This document shows, piece after piece, positions 55,230 through 64,000 of a stretch of DNA of 64,000 nt. Each line of letters opens with the position of its first letter. Within the stretch, counting starts at the first letter, position 1. This DNA is from Anaerosalibacter bizertensis (lineage in GTDB: Bacteria > Bacillota > Clostridia > Tissierellales > Sporanaerobacteraceae), in the NCBI RefSeq assembly GCF_009696605.1, contig NZ_VULR01000001.1, forward strand, positions 186,001 through 250,000. The letters run 5' to 3'. The position numbers and the translations under genes were made by a program. The notes below the pieces were generated by a model that made no database searches, had not been told where the DNA came from, and was given only the letters and a program-made list of their open reading frames with translations.

Positions 55230-56177
55230 TTACTCATCGCTTTTTCTAAGGCTTAATTCTAAATCAGCTAATTTATTTTTAACTTCTTCAAGGGATTTCT
55301 TACCCAAATTTCTTACTTTCATCATGTCTTCTTCAGTTCTCTGAGTTAATTCATCTACTGTATTTATTCCTGCTCTCTTCAAGCAATTATAACTTCTTAC
55401 TGAAAGATCTAATTCTTCTACAGTCATTTCTAAAACTTTTTCTTTCTTGTCTTCTTCTTTTTCAACCATTATTTCTACATCATTTACATGTTCAGTCAAA
55501 TCTATAAATAGATTTAAGTGTTCAGTAAGTATTTTTGCACCAAGGGATGTTGCTTCGTCTGCTTTTATAGTTCCATTAGTCCATACTTCCAATATAAGTT
55601 TATCATAGTCTGTTATTTGACCAACCCTTGTATCTTCTACAGTAAAATTAACTTTTTTTACTGGGGTAAATAGTGAGTCTACTGGAAGCATTCCTATTGG
55701 TTGTTCTTCTTTTTTATTTCTCTCAGCAGTTACATAGCCTCTACCTTTTACCATTTCTAATTCCATATAAAGTTCTCCATCTTCATTTACAGTAGCGATA
55801 TGAAGATCTTTATTCAATATCTCTACATCTGGATCAGTTATTATATCTCCAGCAGTAATTTCCATTGGGCCTTTAGCCTCTATTCTCAATATTACTGGCT
55901 CGTCAGAGTACATCTTGGCTGCAATATCTTTGATATTTAATATTATTTCTGGAACATCTTCAAATACTCCTGGAATAGTACTAAACTCATGAAGAACTCC
56001 TTGAATCTTAATTGATGATACAGCTGCACCAGGTAATGAAGAAAGAAGTACCCTTCTAAGGCAGTTGCCTAGGGTAGTTCCATACCCTCTTTCCAATGGT
56101 TCTAAAACAAATTTGCCATAACTATCATCTTCACTCAATTCAACTATTTCTATTTTAGGCTTTTCAATTTCTATCAT
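55230..56177 (-). CDS. rpoA: RNA polymerase alpha subunit
   Basis: A 315-residue alpha subunit. Residues 1-230 form the dimerisation domain ([16 protein letters not shown]), and the last 70 the C-terminal domain ([20 protein letters not shown] and [15 protein letters not shown]) that contacts DNA and activators. ATG at 56177 with GGGGAGGG upstream; a TTG six bases earlier is the alternative. Confidence 0.97.
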   Translation of the reverse strand: MIEIEKPKIEIVELSEDDSYGKFVLEPLERGYGTTLGNCLRRVLLSSLPGAAVSSIKIQGVLHEFSTIPGVFEDVPEIILNIKDIAAKMYSDEPVILRIEAKGPMEITAGDIITDPDVEILNKDLHIATVNEDGELYMELEMVKGRGYVTAERNKKEEQPIGMLPVDSLFTPVKKVNFTVEDTRVGQITDYDKLILEVWTNGTIKADEATSLGAKILTEHLNLFIDLTEHVNDVEIMVEKEEDKKEKVLEMTVEELDLSVRSYNCLKRAGINTVDELTQRTEEDMMKVRNLGKKSLEEVKNKLADLELSLRKSDE

Positions 56178-56246
56178 TAACAATAACCCTCCCCATATTT
56201 AAATATTTCAAGATTCCGAGGGCAACTGATTCTAAATAATAAATCA

Positions 56247-56870
56247 TTATTTGGAATACAACTCAACTATTAAGTGTTCTTGAATTGGTAAATCTATTTC
56301 TTCTCTTGATGGTTCAGATACTATTCTACCCTTTAATTCTTCAGGACTTACTTGAATCCATTTTACAGTAGTACCTCTATGTTCTTCTACCATTTCTTTA
56401 AATCTTGAACTACTTTTACTTTTTCCTTTAACTTCTATTTCATCTCCTACTTTAGTTAAATAGGATGGTATATCAACTTTTTTACCATTTATAGTAAAAT
56501 GTCCATGAGTAACAAGTTGTCTTGCTTCTGCTCTAGATGCAGCGTAACCCATTCTATAAACTACATTATCAAGTCTGGATTCTAATATTTTAAGCAAGTT
56601 TTCACCTGTAATTCCTTTCATCTTATCTGCCATGTTGAAATACTTCAACATTTGTGATTCTTGTATACCATAATATCTACGAACTTTTTGTTTTTCTCTT
56701 AATTGTAGTCCATACTCAGTTAATTTCTTTCTTGATTGTCCATGTTGACCTGGAGCATAATTTCTCTTTGCTACAGGACATTTATCCGTATAACATTTAT
56801 CTCCTTTTAGATAAAGTTTTTGTCCTTCTCTACGACATAATCTGCAAACAGGACCTGTATATCTTGACAT
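56247..56870 (-). CDS. rpsD: 30S ribosomal protein S4
   Basis: A 207-residue S4 that includes the four-cysteine zinc site at the N-terminus (CRLCRRE and CYTDKCPV) and the S4 domain ([25 protein letters not shown]). S4 nucleates 30S assembly. It follows rpsK by 21 bases. Confidence 0.97.
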   Translation of the reverse strand: MSRYTGPVCRLCRREGQKLYLKGDKCYTDKCPVAKRNYAPGQHGQSRKKLTEYGLQLREKQKVRRYYGIQESQMLKYFNMADKMKGITGENLLKILESRLDNVVYRMGYAASRAEARQLVTHGHFTINGKKVDIPSYLTKVGDEIEVKGKSKSSSRFKEMVEEHRGTTVKWIQVSPEELKGRIVSEPSREEIDLPIQEHLIVELYSK

Positions 56871-56891
56871 TCTCTATGCACCTCCTATTGA

Positions 56892-57293
56892 TTAAACTCT
56901 TCTACGTTTTGGTGGTCTACAACCATTATGTGGTATTGGTGTTACATCTTTAATTAAATTAACTTCCAATCCTGTTGCTTGAAGAGAACGAATAGCTGCT
57001 TCCCTTCCAGCACCTGGTCCTTTAACGTATACTTCTACAGTTTTAAGACCATGTTCCATAGCTTTCTTTGCTGCTTCTTCGGCAGCTTGTTGTGCTGCAA
57101 AAGGAGTAGATTTTCTTGAACCTCTAAATCCTAATTGTCCAGCACTTGCCCAAGAAAGAACATTTCCTTGAGTGTCTGTAAGTGTTACTACTGTATTATT
57201 AAAAGTAGATTGAATATGAGCTTGACCTCTCTCTATATTCTTACGTTCTTTTTTTCTTCTTACACGAGTCTTAGCACCTTTTTTAGTTGCCAC
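56892..57293 (-). CDS. rpsK: 30S ribosomal protein S11
   Basis: A 133-residue S11: [34 protein letters not shown] and [10 protein letters not shown]. It begins with GTG behind AAAGGAGGG, 18 bases after rpsM. Confidence 0.97.
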   Translation of the reverse strand: MATKKGAKTRVRRKKERKNIERGQAHIQSTFNNTVVTLTDTQGNVLSWASAGQLGFRGSRKSTPFAAQQAAEEAAKKAMEHGLKTVEVYVKGPGAGREAAIRSLQATGLEVNLIKDVTPIPHNGCRPPKRRRV

Positions 57294-57311
57294 TTAAAAT
57301 CCCTCCTTTTA

Positions 57312-57677
57312 CTATCTACTCTTCTTACTTGCTACCTTACGTGGACCTTTTCTAGTTCTTGCATTAGTCTTTGTATTTTGTCCTCTAACTGGCAGCCCTC
57401 TTTTATGTCTAATTCCTCTATAACAATTGATTTCTTTAAGTCTCTTAACATTCATTGCTATTTCTCTTCTTAGATCACCTTCAACAGCATATTCATCAAC
57501 AATACTTCTTAACTTAGCTATTTCTGATTCAGTTAAATCTTTAACCCTAGTGTTTCTATCTACGCCTGCTTTTTCTAATATTTCATTAGCTCTTGATCTA
57601 CCTATACCAAATATATAAGTTAAACCAATTTCAACTCTTTTATCCCTTGGTAAGTCAACACCAGCAATTCTAGCCAT
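57312..57677 (-). CDS. rpsM: 30S ribosomal protein S13
   Basis: A 121-residue S13: [20 protein letters not shown] at the start, [14 protein letters not shown] and the basic C-terminal tail. AGGTGTGAACATTA precedes the ATG. Confidence 0.97.
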   Translation of the reverse strand: MARIAGVDLPRDKRVEIGLTYIFGIGRSRANEILEKAGVDRNTRVKDLTESEIAKLRSIVDEYAVEGDLRREIAMNVKRLKEINCYRGIRHKRGLPVRGQNTKTNARTRKGPRKVASKKSR

Positions 57678-57771
57678 TAATGTTCACACCTCCTAATATA
57701 CTCCTATATAAAATTTCTAACAAGTAGCTGCATTACTATCAATATACTTTCCTTTAATTCTATATCAAAAA

Positions 57772-57885
57772 TTATCCTTGTCTTTGCTTATGTTTTGGAT
57801 TTTGGCAAATAACCATTACTTTTCCTTTTCTTCTTATGATCTTACATTTTTCACACATCTTCTTAACTGATGGTCTTACCTTCAT
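57772..57885 (-). CDS. rpmJ: 50S ribosomal protein L36
   Basis: A 37-residue L36, too short for an automatic track. It reads [21 protein letters not shown] and ends [11 protein letters not shown]. All four zinc ligands of the CxxC-type protein are present (CEKC, C and H), so it is the zinc-binding form. GGAGGGATTG precedes the ATG. Confidence 0.96.
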   Translation of the reverse strand: MKVRPSVKKMCEKCKIIRRKGKVMVICQNPKHKQRQG

Positions 57886-57901
57886 TCCAATCCCTCCTAT
57901 G

Positions 57902-58120
57902 CTACTTTTTTCGCCATGTAATTCTCCCTCTTGTCAAATCATAAGGTGACAGCTCAACAGTAACCTTATCTCCTGGAAGTATCCTTATAAAATTCATTCT
58001 TAGTTTACCAGATATATGAGCAAGTATTTCATGCCCATTTTCTAGTTCTACTTTAAAAATAGCGTTTGGTAGAGCATCTGTTACTGTACCCTCTACCTCT
58101 ATAATATCTTTTTTAGACAT
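57902..58120 (-). CDS. infA: Translation initiation factor IF-1
   Basis: A 72-residue IF-1: [36 protein letters not shown] and [11 protein letters not shown]. The ATG at 58120 follows AGGAGG; the frame opens nine codons earlier. It blocks the A site during initiation. Confidence 0.97.
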   Translation of the reverse strand: MSKKDIIEVEGTVTDALPNAIFKVELENGHEILAHISGKLRMNFIRILPGDKVTVELSPYDLTRGRITWRKK

Positions 58121-58155
58121 TAAGTTATCGAACCTCCTGTTCAACAAACCAAAAT

Positions 58156-58437
58156 TTATAATTTTATCTTGAAAGGTTCTAATAATTTCCTTATATAAGC
58201 GTTGTTTATTTTGGTTCCATTTTCAATTTTTTCTTTTAGTTCTGGAACTATTGTATTATAAATAATTAAATGTTTAACTTTCTTCTTCTTTGGATTATCC
58301 AGTTTTCTAATATCTCCATCTACAACATATAGATATTTATCATCAATTATATCCAAAACTAAAAATATATTACCTTTATCTCGACCAGCTCTTGACTTAA
58401 CCACCTGACCAACGGTTATGTCGCTAGTTGAATCCAT
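58156..58437 (-). CDS. KOW-domain RNA-binding protein
   Basis: A 93-residue protein with an N-terminal KOW motif ([21 protein letters not shown]) of the L14e/L27e-like family often found between adk and infA in Clostridia. Function unclear; probably ribosome-associated. It starts 75 bases after adk; the usual map gene is absent from the gap. Confidence 0.9.
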   Translation of the reverse strand: MDSTSDITVGQVVKSRAGRDKGNIFLVLDIIDDKYLYVVDGDIRKLDNPKKKKVKHLIIYNTIVPELKEKIENGTKINNAYIRKLLEPFKIKL

Positions 58438-58482
58438 TTACTTCACCTCTTTATGGGCTTTTGTAAGCTGTCTTGTCAATCG

Positions 58483-58503
58483 GAGAAAGGCAGAGCCTTT
58501 CTC
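58483..58503. other. Perfect hairpin between adk and the KOW gene
   Basis: GAGAAAGGC-AGA-GCCTTTCTC, a nine-pair perfect stem, with no T run, ten bases past the adk stop. Just downstream (on the minus strand) a TTGACA box lies before the KOW start. Confidence 0.6.
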
Positions 58504-58512
58504 AACATATAA

Positions 58513-59166
<654 letters not shown>

Positions 59167-59172
59167 CTAAAA

Positions 59173-60447
59173 TTATTTTAAAAATCCTTCGTAATGTCTC
59201 ATAAGCATTTGAGCTTCTATTTGCTTTACAGTTTCTAATACAACACCTACAACTATAATTAAAGCTGTTCCACCAAAGTTTACATTTAATTTAAATATAG
59301 ATGATAAAATTATTGGTAGTGAAGCTATAGCAGCTAACGATATTGCTCCAACAAATGTAAGCCTCGAAACAACTTTATTTAAGTATTCCGATGTTGGTCT
59401 TCCAGGTCTAATTCCTGGAATAAATCCACCATATTGTTGTAAGTTTTGTGCATATTCTACTGTATTAAACTGTATTGCAGTATAAAAATAAGTAAAGAAT
59501 ATTATTAGAAGAATATTTAATATAGAATATACCCATGCTCCAACAGCACCACCAGGGGTTAAATACTTAGTTATCCAAGCTGATGGCTCTCCTCTAAACA
59601 TAAGTGCTAATGTTTGAGGAAATGCTAAAAGAGATGTAGCAAAAATAACTGGTATAACTCCTGCCATTGACACTTTGATAGGAATATGTGTACTTTGTCC
59701 TCCATACATTTTTCTTCCAACAACTCTCTTTGCATATTGAACTGGAATCCTTCTTTCTCCTTCTTGCAATAGTATAACTACTCCAATAATAACTATTGCA
59801 AATACAACAAATAATATCAGCCCAATTATACTTATTGATCCTGCTTTATATAAGCCTATCATCTTTTTTATCTCACTAGGTATTCTTGAAATAATACCTA
59901 CAAATATAATTAAGGAAATTCCATTTCCTATTCCTTTGTCAGTAATTTGCTCTCCAAGCCACATTAAAAATGCAGTACCTGCTGTTAAAGTAATAATTAC
60001 TATTGCTACAGGTAAAAAACTCTTTGAAATTAGAGCTCCATTAAAGAAACCTATTGTTATACCTATTGCTTGAATTAAAGCTAGTATAACTGTACCATAA
60101 CGAGTCATTTGTGCTATTTTCTTTCTACCCTCTTCTCCTTCTTTAGCCATTTCTTCAAGACGAGGAATAGCTATTGTTAGAAGTTGTATAATAATAGAAG
60201 CTGTTACATAAGGGTAGATATTTAGTGCAAATATACTAAACTGACTGAAAGATCCTCCGGCCATCATATCTAAAAACTCTAACACTCCACCTTGAGATTT
60301 TTCAAATATTTCTTTTATTACTGCCTTATCCATTCCAGGTACAGGTATACTAGATCCTAATCTAAATACAAGAAGCATAAACAAGGTGAATATGATTTTC
60401 TTCCTAATATCCGGAACTCTCCATGCATTTTTGAGCGTTGAAAGCAT
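59173..60447 (-). CDS. secY: Protein translocase subunit SecY
   Basis: A 424-residue core of the Sec channel with ten helices: FRLGSSIPVPGMD, GGSFSQFSIFALNIYPYVTASI, and IIQLLT, then NFGGTALIIVVGVVLETVKQIEAQ. It starts right after rplO, whose end carries its ribosome binding site. Confidence 0.97.
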   Translation of the reverse strand: MLSTLKNAWRVPDIRKKIIFTLFMLLVFRLGSSIPVPGMDKAVIKEIFEKSQGGVLEFLDMMAGGSFSQFSIFALNIYPYVTASIIIQLLTIAIPRLEEMAKEGEEGRKKIAQMTRYGTVILALIQAIGITIGFFNGALISKSFLPVAIVIITLTAGTAFLMWLGEQITDKGIGNGISLIIFVGIISRIPSEIKKMIGLYKAGSISIIGLILFVVFAIVIIGVVILLQEGERRIPVQYAKRVVGRKMYGGQSTHIPIKVSMAGVIPVIFATSLLAFPQTLALMFRGEPSAWITKYLTPGGAVGAWVYSILNILLIIFFTYFYTAIQFNTVEYAQNLQQYGGFIPGIRPGRPTSEYLNKVVSRLTFVGAISLAAIASLPIILSSIFKLNVNFGGTALIIVVGVVLETVKQIEAQMLMRHYEGFLK

Positions 60448-60891
60448 CTAGATCACCTCTACCTTTCCCCCTGCAGCCTCTATTTTTTTAGCAGCAGATT
60501 TGCTAAACTTATGAGCTTTAACGGTAAGTTTTTTATCTAAATCTCCATCCCCTAGTATTTTAACTCCATCATTTAACTTTTTAATTAATCCTTCCTCTAA
60601 TAATAATTCTGGTGTTATAACAGTATTTTCATCAAATCTATTTAAATCTACAATATTTATAATTGAATATTTTGTTGCAAAAATATTTGTAAAACCTCTC
60701 TTTGGAAGTCTTCTATACAAAGGCATTTGACCACCTTCAAATCCTGGTCTCACGCCACCACCTGAACGAGCTTTTTGTCCTTTATGTCCTTTCCCAGAAG
60801 TTTTTCCTAGACCTGAACCATATCCTCTTCCTACTCTCTTTGGTGATCTGCTTTTTGCACCTTCACTAGGTTTTAGATCATGTAGTTTCAT
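60448..60891 (-). CDS. rplO: 50S ribosomal protein L15
   Basis: A 147-residue L15: [23 protein letters not shown] then [19 protein letters not shown] and [32 protein letters not shown] before the ATG at 60891 sets the start. It abuts secY. Confidence 0.97.
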   Translation of the reverse strand: MKLHDLKPSEGAKSRSPKRVGRGYGSGLGKTSGKGHKGQKARSGGGVRPGFEGGQMPLYRRLPKRGFTNIFATKYSIINIVDLNRFDENTVITPELLLEEGLIKKLNDGVKILGDGDLDKKLTVKAHKFSKSAAKKIEAAGGKVEVI

Positions 60892-60923
60892 AGGTACACC
60901 TCCTCTTATCTTCAATATCGATA

Positions 60924-61100
60924 CTATTCTACTACCTCAACCATATGTTTTACTTTTTCAATCATACCTCTAATTTGAGGAGTATCTTCTTTTTCTATAA
61001 CTTGACCAACCTTTTTTAGTCCAAGAGCTTCTACTGTTCTTCTTTGAGCTTCTGTTTTACCAATATAGCTCTTAGCCAATTTGATTTTAATTTTAGCCAT
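60924..61100 (-). CDS. rpmD: 50S ribosomal protein L30
   Basis: A 58-residue L30, too short for an automatic track. It reads [19 protein letters not shown] and has [28 protein letters not shown], then [21 protein letters not shown] precedes the ATG. It lies between rpsE and rplO as expected. Confidence 0.96.
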   Translation of the reverse strand: MAKIKIKLAKSYIGKTEAQRRTVEALGLKKVGQVIEKEDTPQIRGMIEKVKHMVEVVE

Positions 61101-61112
61101 ATTTACTCCCCC

Positions 61113-61619
61113 CTAACCTATTATTTCATCTACTGATTTTCCTCTTAATTTTGCTACATCTTCTACTTCTTTAAGTTCTTTTAAACCTTGCATAGTCGCA
61201 TTTACTATGTTTCTAGGGTTACTTGTTCCTAAAGATTTAGTTCTTATGTCTCTAATACCTGCTAACTCACATACAGCACGCACAGGTCCTCCAGCAATAA
61301 CTCCTGTACCTTCTCTTGATGGTTTAAGAAGTACTTTTCCTGCACCAAATTCTCCTAATATTTCATGAGGTATTGTAGTTCCTACAAGGGGAACTCTTAT
61401 TACATGTTTACGTGCATCTTGTATAGCCTTCCTTATAGCTTCCGGTACTTCAAGAGCTTTTGCCATTCCAACTCCTACATGCCCATTTTCATCTCCAACT
61501 ACTACCAATGCACTAAATCTAAAGTTTCTACCACCTTTAACTACTTTAGCTACACGATTTATACTTACAACTCTCTCTTTCAAATCTAATTCACTTGGAT
61601 CTACATATTGACGTTGCAT
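61113..61619 (-). CDS. rpsE: 30S ribosomal protein S5
   Basis: A 168-residue S5: [49 protein letters not shown] and the C-terminal [22 protein letters not shown] precedes the ATG. Confidence 0.97.
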   Translation of the reverse strand: MQRQYVDPSELDLKERVVSINRVAKVVKGGRNFRFSALVVVGDENGHVGVGMAKALEVPEAIRKAIQDARKHVIRVPLVGTTIPHEILGEFGAGKVLLKPSREGTGVIAGGPVRAVCELAGIRDIRTKSLGTSNPRNIVNATMQGLKELKEVEDVAKLRGKSVDEIIG

Positions 61620-61635
61620 TTATTCCCCTCCTTCC

Positions 61636-62004
61636 TTAAAATTTCAATCCTGCTTCTCTTGCTGCGTCAGCAAGTTCTTTAACTCTTCCGTGATAAATAT
61701 ATCCGCCTCTATCAAACACTACTTCTTTAATTCCTTTTTCTTGAGCTCTTTTAGCCACTAACTTACCTACAAGTTTTGCCGCTTCTTTATTACTTGTTTT
61801 ATCTAATTTATCTTTTAATTCCTTATCTAGTGTTGAAGCTGAGACAATTGTATTGCCTACAGTATCGTCTATAACCTGAGCATAGATATGGTCTAGGCTT
61901 CTATAGACATTCAATCTTGGTCTTTCAGGAGTACCAGTTAATTTTTGTCTAGCTCTCATATGCCTTTTTTTTCTTTTTTCATTTCTATTAATTTGTTTAA
62001 GCAA
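61636..62004 (-). CDS. rplR: 50S ribosomal protein L18
   Basis: A 122-residue L18, 5S rRNA binding: [22 protein letters not shown] and [26 protein letters not shown]. The start is a TTG behind GGGAGTG. Confidence 0.97.
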   Translation of the reverse strand: MLKQINRNEKRKKRHMRARQKLTGTPERPRLNVYRSLDHIYAQVIDDTVGNTIVSASTLDKELKDKLDKTSNKEAAKLVGKLVAKRAQEKGIKEVVFDRGGYIYHGRVKELADAAREAGLKF

Positions 62005-62019
62005 CTATATCACTCCCTT

Positions 62020-62559
62020 CTATTTACCAGTCTTACCAACCTTACGTCTAACCATTTCACCTTCATATCTTACACCTTTACCTTTATATGGTTCTGGTTC
62101 TCTGTAAGATCTAATTACAGCAGCATAATTTCCTACTTTTTGTTTGTCTATTCCTTTAATAACTATCTTATTAGGTTGTGGTACTTCTACCACTATACCT
62201 TCTGGATCTTCCATTTCTATAGGATGAGAAAATCCAAGATTTAACACAAGTTTCTTACCTTGTTTTTGTGCACGGTATCCAGTTCCTTGAATTTCTAAAG
62301 TCTTAGAAAACTCTCCCACAACTCCATCTATCATGTTTGCTATAAGTGTCCTTGTTAATCCATGTAAGGATTTATGTTTTTTATTTTCAGTTGGACGACT
62401 AATAGTTATTATATTATCTTCTATTTTTATGCCCATTTCAGGACTTAATTGTTGCTCAATTTTTCCCTTAGGCCCTTTTACTTCAACAAAATTTTTATCA
62501 TCTATTTTAACTTCTACTCCATTTGGAATAGTTATTGGTTTTAATCCTATTCTTGACAT
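62020..62559 (-). CDS. rplF: 50S ribosomal protein L6
   Basis: A 179-residue L6: [31 protein letters not shown], and the C-terminal [30 protein letters not shown] precedes the ATG. Confidence 0.97.
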   Translation of the reverse strand: MSRIGLKPITIPNGVEVKIDDKNFVEVKGPKGKIEQQLSPEMGIKIEDNIITISRPTENKKHKSLHGLTRTLIANMIDGVVGEFSKTLEIQGTGYRAQKQGKKLVLNLGFSHPIEMEDPEGIVVEVPQPNKIVIKGIDKQKVGNYAAVIRSYREPEPYKGKGVRYEGEMVRRKVGKTGK

Positions 62560-62597
62560 AAGTGCACCTCCTGTCCCTTTAAATTACACATGATATA

Positions 62598-62993
62598 TTA
62601 CCAAACGTAACAAAGAACCTCTCCACCTATTTTTTCTACTCTAGCTTCTTTATCAGTCATAATGCCTTTTGAAGTGGAAAGTATAGCTATACCAAGTCCT
62701 CCTAACACTCTAGGAATCTCATCGTTTTTAACATATACTTTCAAGCCAGGTTTAGATATTTTCTTTATTCCGCTAATAACTTTTTCATTATTATTACCAT
62801 ATTTTAGTTGAACTCTTATAAAACCTTGTTTTCCATCATCAATTACATCAAAACTCTTAATGAAACCTTCATCTAGTAATATTTGAGCTATATCTTTTTT
62901 AATATTTGATGCTGGAATATCTACAGATTCATGTCTTGCATTGTTACCATTTCTAATCCTTGTAAGCATATCCGCAATTGGGTCAGTCATCAT
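62598..62993 (-). CDS. rpsH: 30S ribosomal protein S8
   Basis: A 131-residue S8: [33 protein letters not shown] and the C-terminal [21 protein letters not shown]. Two adjacent ATGs; both are plausible behind AGGAGGTAGC. Confidence 0.96.
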   Translation of the reverse strand: MMTDPIADMLTRIRNGNNARHESVDIPASNIKKDIAQILLDEGFIKSFDVIDDGKQGFIRVQLKYGNNNEKVISGIKKISKPGLKVYVKNDEIPRVLGGLGIAILSTSKGIMTDKEARVEKIGGEVLCYVW

Positions 62994-63024
62994 AATTTGC
63001 TACCTCCTTTCAACACATTACTTA

Positions 63025-63210
63025 CTACCAGCTAGCTTTTCTAACACCAGGAATTTGTCCTTTATATGCTAATTCTCTAAAACAGATACGGCAAATACCA
63101 TATTTTCTTAAATAAGCATGAGGTCTACCGCAAATTTTACATCTATTATATTCTCTAGTACTAAACTTTTGTTTTCTTTTTTGTTTAGCCACTTTTGATT
63201 TCTTAGCCAA
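63025..63210 (-). CDS. rpsZ: 30S ribosomal protein S14, type Z
   Basis: A 61-residue zinc-binding S14: [25 protein letters not shown] gives the four cysteine ligands. The start is a TTG behind AGGAGGGAG. Zinc-free S14 is not present in this window. Confidence 0.95.
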   Translation of the reverse strand: MAKKSKVAKQKRKQKFSTREYNRCKICGRPHAYLRKYGICRICFRELAYKGQIPGVRKASW

Positions 63211-63228
63211 AATATCTCCCTCCTTATT

Positions 63229-63771
63229 CTACTTTTTAAAAGGCATTCCCATAACTTCTAAAAATGTTTTTGCCTCTTCATCAGTTTTAGCAGTAGTAAC
63301 AATTATTATATCAAGCCCTCTTATGGCCTCCACGTTGTCATATTCAATTTCAGGGAAGATCAATTGTTCTTTTATACCAAGAGCATAGTTTCCTCTACCA
63401 TCAAATGATACAGGGCTCACCCCTCTAAAGTCTCTAACTCTTGGTAGTGATATATTCATTAATTTATCTAAAAAATCATAAGCTCTTTCTCCTCTTAATG
63501 TTACTTTTGTACCAACAGGCATTCCCTCACGTACTTTAAAGTTAGCTATAGATTTTTTAGCCTTTGTAACTATAGGCTTTTGTCCAGAAATCAAACCTAA
63601 TTCTTCTACTGCACTTTCCAATAGTTTAGGATTTTCTTTTGCCTCTCCAACTCCCATATTTATAACTATTTTTTCTAGTTTAGGTACTTCCATCACACTG
63701 CTATATTGAAATTTTTCCATTAAAGCCGGAACAACTTCATTAACATATTTTTCTTTTAATCTGGAAGTCAT
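63229..63771 (-). CDS. rplE: 50S ribosomal protein L5
   Basis: A 180-residue L5, 5S rRNA binding: [58 protein letters not shown] precedes the ATG. Confidence 0.97.
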   Translation of the reverse strand: MTSRLKEKYVNEVVPALMEKFQYSSVMEVPKLEKIVINMGVGEAKENPKLLESAVEELGLISGQKPIVTKAKKSIANFKVREGMPVGTKVTLRGERAYDFLDKLMNISLPRVRDFRGVSPVSFDGRGNYALGIKEQLIFPEIEYDNVEAIRGLDIIIVTTAKTDEEAKTFLEVMGMPFKK

Positions 63772-63800
63772 ATCTGCTACCTCCTTTCAATTGTCCATTA

Positions 63801-64000
63801 TTAGTCTAATTCTTCTCCACAAACTTTACAAATTCTAACTTTATCTCCGTTTTCTAAAAATTTATATCCAACTCTTACGCCTTTTTTATCTTTATCACAA
63901 TAATACATAACATTTGAAGCATCTATAGGACCTTCTTGATGGATTATACCACCTTCTTGCATTGGGCCTGTAGCTTTTTGATGTTTTGTAAGCATATTAA
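63801..64000 (-). CDS. rplX: 50S ribosomal protein L24 (partial)
   Basis: The C-terminal 66 residues of L24; the start lies beyond the right edge. TKHQKATGPMQEGGIIHQEGPID then CRICKVCGEELD, with two cysteines, as in L24. The in-frame ATG at 63995 is internal (the residues before it read V-N). Confidence 0.93.
   Translation of the reverse strand, partial: NMLTKHQKATGPMQEGGIIHQEGPIDASNVMYYCDKDKKGVRVGYKFLENGDKVRICKVCGEELD

Overview
The window is AT-rich chromosomal DNA from an anaerobic, endospore-forming low-GC Firmicute. The gene set (glycine cleavage operon with split GcvP, 2-oxoacid:ferredoxin oxidoreductase beside phosphotransbutyrylase and two acyl kinases, monomeric [FeFe] hydrogenase-like proteins, CotJABC, CwlD and two alpha/beta SASPs) fits an amino-acid-fermenting member of the Clostridia/Tissierellia. 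That placement is inferred from gene content and is not a species call. Most genes are on the minus strand. Both window edges cut genes: a TPP-enzyme subunit on the left and rplX on the right. Several genes use TTG or GTG starts, and many start choices here were set by the ribosome binding site.

Layout. 1-5.4 kb: vorC-vorB-vorA-like subunits, a P-loop protein, and buk-ptb-buk; together these can oxidise branched 2-oxo acids to acyl-CoA and cash the acyl group in as ATP. 5.4-7.5 kb: ybbR and the c-di-AMP synthase cdaA. 7.7-9.6 kb: a CapA-type lipoprotein and a PrsW-type membrane protease. 9.8-14 kb: ptsI, ptsH, a lone fructose-type IIB and a PRD/BglG-type regulator with no membrane permease. 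14.3-17.5 kb: a DUF5317-like protein, then a FAD/rhodanese/TusA fusion controlled by an ArsR-type repressor. 17.7-26 kb: two SASPs, cotJABC, feoAB, a dicarboxylate symporter, dapF-lysA and ferritin. 26.2-30.4 kb: a new 48-residue ORF, an L,D-transpeptidase, a cation/proton antiporter behind a fluoride riboswitch, and an arsR-permease-thioredoxin operon. 30.5-35.2 kb: flavin reductase, a DNA-damage group (AlkD-like, Ogt, NUDIX), DUF4230, a Crp/Fnr regulator and DUF421. 35.3-39.8 kb: a hydrogenase-like Fe-S protein, a selenium/sulfur trafficking trio (YedE, TusA-like, DUF3343) and a COG2509-type flavoprotein. 39.9-42 kb: a transporter and a PAP2 phosphatase. 42.1-47.9 kb: gcvT-gcvH-gcvPA-gcvPB-lpdA. 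48-49.5 kb: a second hydrogenase-like protein. 49.7-64 kb: cwlD, rpsI-rplM, truA, the ECF transporter module, then the alpha and spc ribosomal protein clusters.

How it fits together. Amino acids are degraded to CoA esters with ferredoxin reduction, acyl kinases make ATP, and glycine is split by the Gcv system; hydrogenase-like proteins may sense or dispose of the reductant. Sporulation functions are scattered among iron handling and lysine/diaminopimelate synthesis. Signals supported directly by sequence include a fluoride riboswitch, ArsR-type operators, three good sigma-A promoters and about a dozen intrinsic terminators. I saw no CRISPR array, insertion sequence, prophage, rRNA or tRNA gene.
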